Positions 1-8,839 of a stretch of 64,000 nt of DNA are shown one piece after another (the stretch's first letter is position 1; each line of letters starts with the position of its first letter). Source of the DNA: an uncultured Bacteroidota bacterium (lineage in GTDB: Bacteria; Bacteroidota; Bacteroidia; Flavobacteriales; Flavobacteriaceae); contig CACERG010000005.1 in NCBI GenBank assembly GCA_902561795.1, positions 31,146 through 95,145 on the forward strand, written 5' to 3'. The notes below the pieces were generated by a model. The model did not search any database, had not been told where the DNA came from, and saw only the letters and a list, made by a program, of their open reading frames with translations. Made by a program: the position numbers and the translations under genes.

Positions 1-807
1 TGAAAAAATATCATCTCTTGGAATTGTCCTTAAATCCCAAGAAAAATGGACCTTATCAGCTATTACATTTGGTGCTATACCTCCATTTATTACTCCTATA
101 TGAATAGAAGAATGAGGTGGATTAAATCTTTTGTCGACACGACCTTCTTCTATTAAAGAGTTCATTTTATTTTCAAGCCATAAAATTAGACGCATGGCCT
201 CATGAATAGCACTGACTTCCTGTTTGATTCTGCTGCTATGACCAGCAGAGCCATTCACATAAGTATCCATTATATAGATTGCTTTTTGACCGATAATAGG
301 CTCCATCATTGAAGGTTCTCCGATTATTGCAAATTTTGGTGTTTCTTCATAAAAATTATTTAATGCTTTTGTAAGATCTGGTGCTGCAAGACATCCTACT
401 TCCTCATCATAGCTAAATGCAAAATATATAGGCTTTTTTAAATCTGCATTTACCATTTCTGGTAAAGTAGCCAAACAGCAAGCTAAAAAACCTTTCATAT
501 CTGCTGAACCTCTTCCATAAAGTTTTCCATCACCTTTATCAGTTAAAGTAAAAGGATTTGAAGTCCATTTTTGCCCTTCTACTGGAACAACGTCCATATG
601 TCCAGATAAAATAACCCCTCCCTCTTTGGGTGGTCCAATTCTGCAATGTAATGAAGCTTTATTTTCATTTTTGTTTGGTACTAAATTAACTTCTACTTTG
701 TAAGATTCTAGATATTCTTTTATCCAGTTTAGTATTGTCATATTACTTTCACCACCAAGAATTGGAAATGAAACTAGTTTTGCTAAAATCTTTTCTACAT
801 TCATCAT
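1..807 (-). CDS. M20 family metallopeptidase, ArgE/DapE-like (C-terminus cut by window edge)
   Basis: Zinc-dependent amidohydrolase of the M20 family, closest in feel to acetylornithine deacetylase; such enzymes remove acyl groups from amino acids or cut short peptides in the cytoplasm. The visible 269 residues carry the family motifs in order: SGHMDVVP with metal ligand H70 and D72, GRGSADMKG with bridging D103, and YDEEVG with catalytic E135 and metal ligand E136. The frame stays open to base 1, so the last third is missing here. Two ATG codons lie side by side at 807 and 804; I take the first. The permease gene upstream on the same strand ends 3 bp before this start, so the two are very likely co-transcribed and may act on the same substrate. 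Whether that is N-acetylornithine or another acylated amino acid cannot be read from this part. Confidence 0.85.
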   Translation of the reverse strand, partial: MMNVEKILAKLVSFPILGGESNMTILNWIKEYLESYKVEVNLVPNKNENKASLHCRIGPPKEGGVILSGHMDVVPVEGQKWTSNPFTLTDKGDGKLYGRGSADMKGFLACCLATLPEMVNADLKKPIYFAFSYDEEVGCLAAPDLTKALNNFYEETPKFAIIGEPSMMEPIIGQKAIYIMDTYVNGSAGHSSRIKQEVSAIHEAMRLILWLENKMNSLIEEGRVDKRFNPPHSSIHIGVINGGIAPNVIADKVHFSWDLRTIPRDDIFS

Positions 808-810
808 AAA

Positions 811-2214
811 TTAATTATAGTCAATAGCTACTGCAACAATTAATGCCAAAAAAGCAATTATAATTAGTACAATTAAAACTGGAAAAATAAATCTTATCCA
901 TCTATCAATAGGTACTCTACTCATACTAAGCATTGCAATTAAACCACCAAGCGTTGGGTTTATAAGGTTTGTTAGACCGTCTCCAACTTGAAATGCTAAA
1001 ATAGTAATTTGTCTGTTTAGGCCAAGAGATTCGCCTAAAGGTATCATTACTGGGAGTGTAGCAAGTGCTTGTCCACTTCCGGAAGGGATAAAGAAATTAA
1101 TAAATGATTGAGAGATAGACATGCAGATAGCCGAAAGATAAAGAGGAAGACCTTCCAAAATAATTGAAAGTTGATATGAAATTGTATCTCCAATATTTCC
1201 CATTTCCATCAAAACTTTAATAGTTGTTGCAAAACCAACCATAAATGCTCCAGGAGCCGCTAAAGCGACTGATTCAAGAACAATTTTACTCATTGAATTA
1301 CCTCCCATTTTAGAGAATAAGCCAGTCAAAAAGGCAATTATCAAAAAAACAGCAGATAACTCATTAATATGCCAATCTAAATTAAAAACACCATATATGA
1401 TTAAAATTAGGCCTAAAACAAAAATTCCAATAATCGACCAATTAGTTATACTCAATGAATAATCTTTAATTGGTTTAGATAGAGTTAAATTTTTTGTATT
1501 TAAACCTATTGCTAAACTTTCCTGGTCATTTAAAATTATTTTTTTAAAATATCTGACATTATACAATGCCATTACAATAAGTCCGATAGAACATAGAATT
1601 GTTCTTAAAAATGCTCCAGAAAACATTGGAAGCTCTGCTATTTTGTGACCAGTACCAATAGTATATGGATTTATTGGGGATAGTCCAAAGCCAACTGTCA
1701 TAGCCCCAACTGATATACCAGCAGCAAGAATCAAATCACCACCTAAAGCTAAACTTAAGACAGCAGCTACAGGTATTAAAGCGATGTTATTCTCAAGTCC
1801 AACTGAAACACCTAAAAGACCATAGGCAAATGTCATAATAACAACAATCAAGTATTTCCTTTTTAATCCCATTTTTCTTATGAGAGTTCCAATTGCATTT
1901 TCTATTGCTTTAGATTTTTCCATAAATCCGAACATAATTCCTCCAGCAAGTACAATAAAAATTATTTCAGATGCAGACTTAAAACCAAGTGGTATAGCTT
2001 TAAACATTTGTAAAATCCCTATTGGGGTTGAATCAATTACTTTGTATGAATCTGGTACTACAGTACTTCTTCCATCCAAATTTATCCTTTCATATGTGCC
2101 AGCTGGAAGTATATATGTCATTGCTGTAACTAGAAGAATTATACAAAAAACTATTGTTATTGCATGTGGTACTCTTTCAAAAAAAGACTTTTCTATAATA
2201 TTTTTTTTTGTCAT
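811..2214 (-). CDS. YfcC/DcuC-superfamily membrane transporter
   Basis: Integral membrane carrier of 467 residues with about a dozen hydrophobic segments. The N-terminus (FERVPHAITIVFCIILLVTAMTYILP, given here only as the run around residues 12-38) followed by a periplasmic stretch with AGTYER is typical of the COG1288 YfcC family, long annotated as basic amino-acid or C4-dicarboxylate carriers. Glycine-rich re-entrant-like segments (VGLENNIALIP; IPSGSGQALATLP) are visible at about residues 138 and 377. It sits 3 bp upstream of the M20 hydrolase gene, which suggests uptake of an acylated amino acid or small peptide that the hydrolase then processes; that link is inferred. Substrate is unknown. 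A -7-like element lies 29 bp upstream of the ATG. Confidence 0.8.
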   Translation of the reverse strand: MTKKNIIEKSFFERVPHAITIVFCIILLVTAMTYILPAGTYERINLDGRSTVVPDSYKVIDSTPIGILQMFKAIPLGFKSASEIIFIVLAGGIMFGFMEKSKAIENAIGTLIRKMGLKRKYLIVVIMTFAYGLLGVSVGLENNIALIPVAAVLSLALGGDLILAAGISVGAMTVGFGLSPINPYTIGTGHKIAELPMFSGAFLRTILCSIGLIVMALYNVRYFKKIILNDQESLAIGLNTKNLTLSKPIKDYSLSITNWSIIGIFVLGLILIIYGVFNLDWHINELSAVFLIIAFLTGLFSKMGGNSMSKIVLESVALAAPGAFMVGFATTIKVLMEMGNIGDTISYQLSIILEGLPLYLSAICMSISQSFINFFIPSGSGQALATLPVMIPLGESLGLNRQITILAFQVGDGLTNLINPTLGGLIAMLSMSRVPIDRWIRFIFPVLIVLIIIAFLALIVAVAIDYN

Positions 2215-2242
2215 TTTTTAAAGATCAGGTGATACATAATTG

Positions 2243-2250
2243 CAAACCTA
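2243..2250 (-). promoter_or_regulatory. Candidate -7 element for the YfcC/M20 operon
   Basis: Minus strand reads TAGGTTTG, a full match to the Bacteroidota -7 pattern TAnnTTTG. It lies 28 bp upstream of the permease ATG at 2214. No good TTTG is seen 19-21 bp further upstream, so this is a half-site call. Confidence 0.3.
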
Positions 2251-2378
2251 TGCGCTTTATATAAATTTTCGGCTCTCTTTAGAATATGGCTTATCATTTT
2301 AAAACTTCATTAATAAAATTACATCAAAACTTTCTTTTTATATTTAATCAAATAATAATAACAACAAAGATCTTAAAA

Positions 2379-2918
2379 ATGTCACAGGTTAAAGCTCTAA
2401 TAAATTCTGTTGAAAAATCGCGAGCTAGTTATTTAAATACGGTACAAATACTTTCAAAGGATAAAATAGAATTCAAAAAAAATGAGAATTCTTGGAATAT
2501 CATTGAAATAACAGAACACCTTTATTGGGCAGAATTTTTGGGAGTTGCAGTTATGGCAAAAGTTTTAAATGAAATTTTAGAGGGTAAAAAAGAGCTTAAA
2601 TATGACTCAAAAAATAAAGGGTTGTCAATAGAAAAGATAATTGATTTAACATGGAAAGAAAAAGAAAAAGTTCCTGATATTGCGGCTCCACGTGTAAGGG
2701 GATCATTTAAATTTTGGATCACCTCATTTAAGAGTCTTCAAAATATTCTTTTTGTATTTGGAAACAAACTAACCGATGATATGTTACGTGTTATTGCGCA
2801 CGCACATCCTATTTCAGGAGAGTTGGACTTTCATCAAAGGCTTGAATTTCTTCGGTATCACATAGAAAGACATCATTTACAAGCAAAAGGGAATATTAAA
2901 AATTTTCTTGGAAGCTGA
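2379..2918 (+). CDS. DinB-like (DfrB/YfiT fold) four-helix protein
   Basis: Small soluble protein of 179 residues from ATG 2379. The pattern NSWNIIEITEHLYWAE near the N-terminus and HQRLEFLRYHIERHHLQ at the C-terminus matches the DinB_2 four-helix-bundle family, in which three histidines bind a metal; several members are thiol transferases that use bacillithiol or mycothiol. That is of interest because bshA for bacillithiol lies further along this window, but the link is inference. The frame is open from 2286, but the first 31 codons of that longer frame are AT-rich and do not look like DinB sequence, so I start at MSQVKAL. It stands alone, divergent from the permease operon. Confidence 0.72.
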   Translation: MSQVKALINSVEKSRASYLNTVQILSKDKIEFKKNENSWNIIEITEHLYWAEFLGVAVMAKVLNEILEGKKELKYDSKNKGLSIEKIIDLTWKEKEKVPDIAAPRVRGSFKFWITSFKSLQNILFVFGNKLTDDMLRVIAHAHPISGELDFHQRLEFLRYHIERHHLQAKGNIKNFLGS

Positions 2919-3119
2919 TTAAAACTTCAATAATTGTTTTCTTATGGGGAAGTTTTAGAAAAATTAATTTTTAATATTATTGTATTTTTTATTAATTTAT
3001 TTAGACAAATCTTTAAAAAAAAGATCAAATAATAATTAATATTTAATTTTTTTCTTTCTCATAGTAAATTATTATAAATGTAGGGGAGGTAATTTATATT
3101 TTAGAATCAAACAACTTAT
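2919..3119. other. AT-rich intergenic gap before the ATP-grasp operon
   Basis: 201 bp without a gene, rich in A and T runs. It must hold the promoter of the ATP-grasp operon, but I see no clean TTTG-N19-TAnnTTTG. A purine-rich GGGGAGGT at 3083-3090 resembles a Shine-Dalgarno sequence but is about 30 bp from the TTG start, and a minimal ATG-TAG pair sits just before it at 3078-3083. Confidence 0.5.
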
Positions 3120-4562
3120 TTGAACGATTTACTAGCAAATTACGAGCAATATCCGAATACATGGGATGAAATGTTTGATGATTCTGGAAAAGTAAGAACA
3201 ATTTATTCTCATTTTGGTAAATTTTTGAGTGAGACTAAGCTTGATAGTCTCAATCAGATGAAGGAATTCTCAAATCAATTTTTTAAAAATCAGGGTGTAA
3301 CTTTTACAGTTTATCACGATAATAAAGGTGTCGAAAAAATATTCCCTTTTGATATAATCCCAAGAATAATAAACTCCAATGAATGGGAAATAATTGAAAA
3401 AGGTATAATTCAAAGAATCACTGCACTTAATTTTTTTTTGAAAGATGTATATCATGAAAAATTCATAATTAAAGATGATGTTATACCTGCAAGTCTGATA
3501 ATTAATAACGATTGTTACCTCCGACAAATGATGAGACTTGAAGTACCAAAAAATATTTATACACACATATCAGGTGTTGATTTAATAAGAGATAAAAATG
3601 GCGAATTGTTTGTCTTAGAGGATAATTTAAGAACCCCTTCCGGGGTAAGTTATATGCTTGAAAATCGTGAGATTACTAGGAGGTTATATCCCAATTTAAT
3701 GCCAAAACATAAAGTTCGACCTGTCGACAATTATCCGCAAATTTTGTATCAACAACTTAAAACATTAGTCGATAAAAATGATCCAGAAATTGTATTATTA
3801 ACTCCTGGATTATATAACTCAGCCTATTATGAGCATACAACCTTAGCAAGGTTGATGGGTGTTGAATTAGTTGAAGGCAGTGATCTGGTATTAGATAATA
3901 ATATGGTTTTTATGAAAACAGCTAGCGGTAATAAGAAAGTTGATATTATCTACAGACGTATAGACGATGATTTTTTGGATCCATTAAGTTTTAATACTGA
4001 CAGTATTCTTGGTCTAGCAGGTATAATGGAAGCTTATAGACAAGGAAATGTCTGTATTGTTAATGCACCTGGAACTGGAATTGCTGATGATAAAGCAATT
4101 TATTCTTATGTTCCAAAAATGATTAATTACTATTTAAATGAAAAACCAATTTTGAAAAACATAGAAACCTATCATTTATCTAACAGTGAGCAAAATGATT
4201 ATGTTAAAAATAATATAAATGACATGGTAATTAAAAAAACAGATGGTAGCGGTGGTTATGGAATGTTAATGGGAAATAAAGCATCTGAAGAAGAAATAGA
4301 CATTTACTTTAACCAAATAAAAAAAAATCCAAGCAACTTTATTGCTCAGCCGATTTTAAACCTCTCAACAAGCCCATGCGTGATTGATAAGAAGTTAGTT
4401 CCAAGGTGTATTGATTTAAGACCATTTGCAATCTACGGTTCAGAAAAAATAAAAGTTTGTCCGGGAGGTCTGTCAAGAGTTGCGATGAAAAATAAATCTC
4501 TTATAGTGAATAGTTCACAAGGTGGTGGAAGTAAAGATACTTGGGTAATAAGGAAACAGTAA
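3120..4562 (+). CDS. Circularly permuted ATP-grasp type 2 protein (COG2308)
   Basis: 480 residues, the usual size for the CP_ATPgrasp_2 family, which is predicted to form amide or peptide bonds using ATP. Visible family marks include the N-terminal YDEM-like NTWDEMFDD (residues 13-21), RMMRLEVPKN-type text around 137, the stretch ending DNLRTPSGVSYMLENR around 168-183, RRIDDDFLDPL around 280 and the ATP-grasp-type KKTDGSGGYGMLMG around 372-385. The start is TTG at 3120: an in-frame stop lies at 3102, no ATG lies between, and the first in-frame ATG (residue 17) would cut into the conserved N-terminus. It leads a three-gene operon with alpha-E and transglutaminase genes; this trio is a known conserved neighbourhood predicted to build a small peptide or tag, but no product is established. 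Confidence 0.88.
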   Translation: MNDLLANYEQYPNTWDEMFDDSGKVRTIYSHFGKFLSETKLDSLNQMKEFSNQFFKNQGVTFTVYHDNKGVEKIFPFDIIPRIINSNEWEIIEKGIIQRITALNFFLKDVYHEKFIIKDDVIPASLIINNDCYLRQMMRLEVPKNIYTHISGVDLIRDKNGELFVLEDNLRTPSGVSYMLENREITRRLYPNLMPKHKVRPVDNYPQILYQQLKTLVDKNDPEIVLLTPGLYNSAYYEHTTLARLMGVELVEGSDLVLDNNMVFMKTASGNKKVDIIYRRIDDDFLDPLSFNTDSILGLAGIMEAYRQGNVCIVNAPGTGIADDKAIYSYVPKMINYYLNEKPILKNIETYHLSNSEQNDYVKNNINDMVIKKTDGSGGYGMLMGNKASEEEIDIYFNQIKKNPSNFIAQPILNLSTSPCVIDKKLVPRCIDLRPFAIYGSEKIKVCPGGLSRVAMKNKSLIVNSSQGGGSKDTWVIRKQ

Positions 4563-4564
4563 AA

Positions 4565-5500
4565 ATGTTAAGTCGAGTTGCAAATAATTTATTTTGGATG
4601 GATAGATATATGGAAAGAAGCTATGGTCTATTAAATCTGATTAAAACTAATTATAATTCTACATTAGATTCTGGCGATTACTCATCATGGAATAAAATTA
4701 TGTTCACATATTTAGCAATTCGAAGTGAAAATGAATACAAAAATCACCAAGATTCAATATCAACAATTTTTTTCATTTTGTTTGACAAAAAAAACCCAAA
4801 CACCCTATTTAATATGGTAGTTAAAGCTAGAGAAAATGCTAGAAGTGTCCAAGAACATATTTCTAGAGAACTCTGGTTATCAGTTAACAAATTTTTTCTC
4901 CATCTTACCGAGGAAGACATGATTCTTAAGTATAAGAAGAGTGAACCAATAACTATAGTGAACGAACTTCTTCAATTTAGTCATATCTATTACAGTGTTG
5001 CGGATATTACCCAAGAAAGAGGAACAGCATATTGTTTTATGAATTTAGGCAAATATTTAGAACGAGTGGTTCAGAGTATAGATTTTTTAAATCTCAGAAT
5101 TATTAGTCTTGATAACGAAAAAGAGGATTTATATGAAAGCTATTTCTTTAAGAATTTATTAATTTCAATTGGAGGGTATCAACTATATTTAAAAACCTAC
5201 AAATCAATTTATAAAATTGAAAATGTAGTAAAAATGATTGCAATAAATGAAAATTTTCCTAGATCAATTATTTACAGTGTCAATAAATTAGATGTACACA
5301 TTGGAAGGCTTAATGAGTTTAATCAAATAAAAACTGGTGAATTAAACTTCATGGTTGGCAAACTAAAAAATCATTTAAAATATTCTACTATTGATGCAAT
5401 TAAACAAAATGGCCTTGAACAGTTTTTAGATAATATTAAGTTTGAATTAAATAAAATTTCAAATAGCATTAACAAAACTTACTTTAATCAGATTTTTTGA
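4565..5500 (+). CDS. Alpha-E domain protein (COG2307)
   Basis: 311 residues, all-helical by its leucine and charge pattern, with the family's near-invariant start MLSRVANNLFWMDRYMER. The start is therefore ATG 4565, two bases after the stop of the ATP-grasp gene, rather than an earlier ATG at 4541 that would overlap it. The HxxR/E-rich segment ARENARSVQEHISRELW around residues 90-106 is also typical. Alpha-E proteins have no proven reaction; they occur almost only beside circularly permuted ATP-grasp proteins and are thought to be a partner or scaffold for the ligase. The next gene begins one base after this stop, so the three proteins are translated from one message. Confidence 0.88.
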   Translation: MLSRVANNLFWMDRYMERSYGLLNLIKTNYNSTLDSGDYSSWNKIMFTYLAIRSENEYKNHQDSISTIFFILFDKKNPNTLFNMVVKARENARSVQEHISRELWLSVNKFFLHLTEEDMILKYKKSEPITIVNELLQFSHIYYSVADITQERGTAYCFMNLGKYLERVVQSIDFLNLRIISLDNEKEDLYESYFFKNLLISIGGYQLYLKTYKSIYKIENVVKMIAINENFPRSIIYSVNKLDVHIGRLNEFNQIKTGELNFMVGKLKNHLKYSTIDAIKQNGLEQFLDNIKFELNKISNSINKTYFNQIF

Positions 5501-5501
5501 C

Positions 5502-6461
5502 ATGTTCAAATATTATTTAACACATTCGACATATTATAAATATTCAAATCAAATTCAAGAGAATACAAATAGAATCTGCTTGTACCCATACAATGACATG
5601 ATTCAGCAATTAGTTAGTCATAAATTAGAAATTACGGGTAATCCAAATGTGTCTACTCATATTGATGAGTTTAATAATAGAGTTGGTTTCTTTAACTATA
5701 TCCCACCTCATAAGGAGATGACAATTACATCAAAGGCAGAAATAATTTTGAAGAGCAAAAATCTACCAGATGAAGAAATTGACATTTTGAGTGAATGGAC
5801 TAAAATAAATGATATTTCAAAAGATATAGATTATATGCATTTTTTGAAAATTGAGAATTTTTTTGCTAAAAATAAGTTTAAAAAAATTTTGAATGAGTTA
5901 AGGAGTGAAAATGATTCCGTATTAAACTTTTCAAAAGTTCTTTGCACATATGTAAATAAAAACTTTAAGTATAAGAAGGGGGTGACAAACATTAATTCAT
6001 CTCTTGATGAGGTATGGAAGTTAAAATCTGGGGTATGTCAAGACTTCACAAATATTTTTATCCAATTACTTAGATTATCAAAAATACCCACCAGATATGT
6101 AAGTGGATATGTTTTTTCAAAAGGAGGTTTAATAGGTGCTGGAGCGACCCATGCATGGGCAGAAGTATTTATTCCATTTTATGGCTGGCTTGGATTAGAT
6201 CCTACCAACAATTGTGTTGCAGATAAATATCATATAAGACTTTGTGTAGGGAGGAATTATGAGGATTGTTCACCTATAAAAGGTGTTTTTAAGGGTAATG
6301 AAAAGCAGTCTATGAAGGTCAAAGTATATTTAGACACTAAAAGAAATTCTAAGTTTGATAAAGTGGAGTTTAATGACTCAGAAAATCAAAGTCAACCGAT
6401 AGTTACCAAGCCTTTTAATAGTTTTCAAAAAAACTTACAAATAGTTCAACAACAGCAATAA
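5502..6461 (+). CDS. Transglutaminase-like cysteine hydrolase (COG1305)
   Basis: 319 residues. An N-terminal beta-sandwich-like part (residues 1-100, starting FKYYLTHSTYYKYS) is followed by a transglutaminase-like core with a complete triad: C179 in SGVCQDF, H217 in THAWAEVF and D233 in GLDPTN. In these bacterial relatives the fold usually works as a peptidase or in reverse as an amidase. The gene follows the alpha-E gene by one base, completing the ATP-grasp/alpha-E/transglutaminase operon; the natural reading is that one enzyme builds an amide and this one cuts or transfers it. The last ~60 residues are polar and low in complexity and end in four glutamines, which is not part of the core fold. 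Confidence 0.88.
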   Translation: MFKYYLTHSTYYKYSNQIQENTNRICLYPYNDMIQQLVSHKLEITGNPNVSTHIDEFNNRVGFFNYIPPHKEMTITSKAEIILKSKNLPDEEIDILSEWTKINDISKDIDYMHFLKIENFFAKNKFKKILNELRSENDSVLNFSKVLCTYVNKNFKYKKGVTNINSSLDEVWKLKSGVCQDFTNIFIQLLRLSKIPTRYVSGYVFSKGGLIGAGATHAWAEVFIPFYGWLGLDPTNNCVADKYHIRLCVGRNYEDCSPIKGVFKGNEKQSMKVKVYLDTKRNSKFDKVEFNDSENQSQPIVTKPFNSFQKNLQIVQQQQ

Positions 6462-6603
6462 AAATAAAAGAAGTGGTACTTTAGTCTTTGTTATTGAATT
6501 GTTTACTTTACTTTTCATTTTGAAACAAACCTTTGAATAAAATGAAGTCACAAAAATTCAAAATAATAAAACTTGACATTATGTGTTTTTGGATTTAATA
6601 AAG

Positions 6604-8808
6604 ATGTTAAATAAACCTGTTTTTCTTTTAATTTTTAGCCTTTTTTTTAATCAAATATTTTCTCAAAAAAAGGTTGACTCTACTCATGTTAGATTTACAA
6701 ATCAAAAAATTATAATTGATGGGATCGATGATGAAACAGATTGGGAAAAAGCAGAATTAAAGTCTGATTTTTGGCAGTGGTTTCCTACAGATTCTATTAA
6801 GGCTTTAAAACAAACTGAAATAAAGTTTTTATATGATTTAAATAATATTTACTCATTTGTTAAATGCTATGAGAGTGAAGACGAAAGTATTATATCGAGT
6901 CTCAGAAGAGATATGGGTAGATTTTCTGATTTTTTTCTATTTACATTAGATACTTTCAATGATTTAACAAATGCTTATGCTTTTGGAGGAAATTCCGTAG
7001 GTGTAAAAAAAGATGAAATTTTTTTTAATGGTGGGAGAACACTGGGAGAAGATGCAAATTGGGACTGGGATGCAAAATTTGATCTAGAAACAAAGATTTA
7101 TGAAAATTTTTATACTGCCGAAATAAGAATACCATTAAGTTCAATAAGATTTGCAAACAACAGTAAATCTTGGAGATTTAATGTGTCGAGAAGAAGAATT
7201 ATTGATAATGAATTTTCTACTTTATTCAGGGTGCCTCAAGAACAATCTTTTATCAACCTTTCATTTACCGAACCATTAGTATTTGAAAAACCTTTGGGAA
7301 AATCTAAAACTCCGATAACCATAATTCCCTACATAAATTTATTAAAATCTAAGACTTTTGAAAATAATGAAAAAACTAACAATCTTGAATATGGGGGTGA
7401 TGGAAGAGTATTTATTGGAACAGGACTTAATTTAGATTTTACAATTAACCCTGATTTTTCCCAAATAGAAGTTGATGATCAAATTATTAACTTAACACGT
7501 TTTGCAGTTGCTCTTCCAGAAAAAAGACAATTTTTTATTCAGAATAGTGATCTTTTTAGTGGCTTTGGAGATACTTTCGAAAATAGAGCATTCTTTACAA
7601 GGCGAATTGGGGTTACTAAGGATCTAAATGGTAACACAATTCAAAATAAAATTCGTGCAGGGGTAAGATTAAGTGGAAAACTCACTAAACGTCTTAGAAT
7701 TGGATTATTGAATATGCAAACAGCAAAAGATGAAGAAAACTTGATATCATCTAACAACAATACAGTCTTATCATTTCAACAGAATGTTTTTTCTAAATCG
7801 AATTTAAAATTTTTGTTTGTTAATAGGGAAGAAACAGGTCAAGATAACTTTGAATCAGAACAAGAGCGTTATAATCGTTTACTTGGTTTTGATTACAATT
7901 TTATTTCAAAAAATGATAAAATTAGAGGAAAGGTCTTTTTTTATAATACATTTTCCCCATCTGAAGAAAATGAGGGAATATCAACGGGCTTTAGATTTAA
8001 TTACAATGATATAAAAAATAGGTTTAGGACTGTATTCACAAGAACAACACCAAATTTTACAAGTGATCTAGGGTTTTCCAGAAGAACAGGATTTAAAAAA
8101 AATTACACAAAATATGATAGAGTTTTTTTTCCGAAATCTAAATTAATTCAAAGTATAACAATAGGTCCTGAGTTATATTATATTGATAAACCAGAAGAAA
8201 ATAACCTAGTAACTGATAGAAGATTGAATGCTAATTTTTCTGTCAATTTTAAAAACAGGTCTAGGATTGATTTATCACTCGTTAATACCTATATATATTT
8301 AGAAAATAGTTTTGACCCCACTGGGTTAAATTATGATTCTCCAATAACAGAAGGTGCTTATGATACTTCTCAATTTGAATTTGGATTTAACTCTACAAAT
8401 AGACGAAAATTTAGATTTAACTCTGAAATTAGTTTTGGAGGATATTTCAGTGGTGAAAAGTTTTCAATAAGTAATAATTTTAATTTCAGAATAGATAAAC
8501 TTTTACAAGCAAGCTTAAAATTAAGCTACGATAAAATAAATTTACCTGAACCTCAAAAATCAGTAGGTTTAATTTTGGTAAGTCCAAAATTGGATTTTAC
8601 ATTTACTAAAAATATTTTTTGGGCCAGTTTTATCCAGTTTTCGAATTTTTCAAATACACTAGGTATTAATTCTAGACTTCAGTGGCGTTTTGCTCCTTTA
8701 TCAGACTTATTTTTGGTATATACTGACAATTCAAATTATCTTGAAAACGATTTAATACCTAATTTTAGGACAATAAATTTGAAAATAACTTATTGGATCA
8801 ATATTTGA
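6604..8808 (+). CDS. Exported DUF5916 protein with CBM9-like N-terminal domain (copy A)
   Basis: 734 residues from ATG 6604, with a signal peptide (MLNKPVFLLIFSLFFNQIFS). Residues ~30-220 look like the carbohydrate-binding family 9-like beta-sandwich (IIIDGIDDETDWEKA), and the rest is the DUF5916 region, rich in alternating aromatic strands as expected of an outer-membrane barrel. The hallmark PEKRQFFIQNSDLF then FFTRRIG is present near residues 300-335. A longer frame from GTG 6583 adds seven residues before the signal peptide and is less likely. The role is unknown: family members are exported and often lie near peptidases or glycan-degrading genes. A second copy of the family is at 17060-19288 on the other strand, within the same duplicated gene set. 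Confidence 0.82.
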   Translation: MLNKPVFLLIFSLFFNQIFSQKKVDSTHVRFTNQKIIIDGIDDETDWEKAELKSDFWQWFPTDSIKALKQTEIKFLYDLNNIYSFVKCYESEDESIISSLRRDMGRFSDFFLFTLDTFNDLTNAYAFGGNSVGVKKDEIFFNGGRTLGEDANWDWDAKFDLETKIYENFYTAEIRIPLSSIRFANNSKSWRFNVSRRRIIDNEFSTLFRVPQEQSFINLSFTEPLVFEKPLGKSKTPITIIPYINLLKSKTFENNEKTNNLEYGGDGRVFIGTGLNLDFTINPDFSQIEVDDQIINLTRFAVALPEKRQFFIQNSDLFSGFGDTFENRAFFTRRIGVTKDLNGNTIQNKIRAGVRLSGKLTKRLRIGLLNMQTAKDEENLISSNNNTVLSFQQNVFSKSNLKFLFVNREETGQDNFESEQERYNRLLGFDYNFISKNDKIRGKVFFYNTFSPSEENEGISTGFRFNYNDIKNRFRTVFTRTTPNFTSDLGFSRRTGFKKNYTKYDRVFFPKSKLIQSITIGPELYYIDKPEENNLVTDRRLNANFSVNFKNRSRIDLSLVNTYIYLENSFDPTGLNYDSPITEGAYDTSQFEFGFNSTNRRKFRFNSEISFGGYFSGEKFSISNNFNFRIDKLLQASLKLSYDKINLPEPQKSVGLILVSPKLDFTFTKNIFWASFIQFSNFSNTLGINSRLQWRFAPLSDLFLVYTDNSNYLENDLIPNFRTINLKITYWINI

Positions 8809-8839
8809 ATTTGTAACGCTTATAACTAATATTAAGATC

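Noticed and set aside
1880..2221. 113-codon plus-strand frame opposite the YfcC gene
   Set aside because: It lies wholly opposite a well-supported membrane protein and has no recognisable motif; it is a shadow frame.
2286..2378. Earlier start for the DinB-like protein
   Set aside because: The added 31 residues are AT-driven text (many I, K, N, F) and do not fit the DinB N-terminus; ATG 2379 does.
3083..3090. GGGGAGGT as ribosome binding site of the ATP-grasp gene
   Set aside because: It is about 30 bp from the only possible start, with an in-frame stop between. Other genes in the window do not use such sites.
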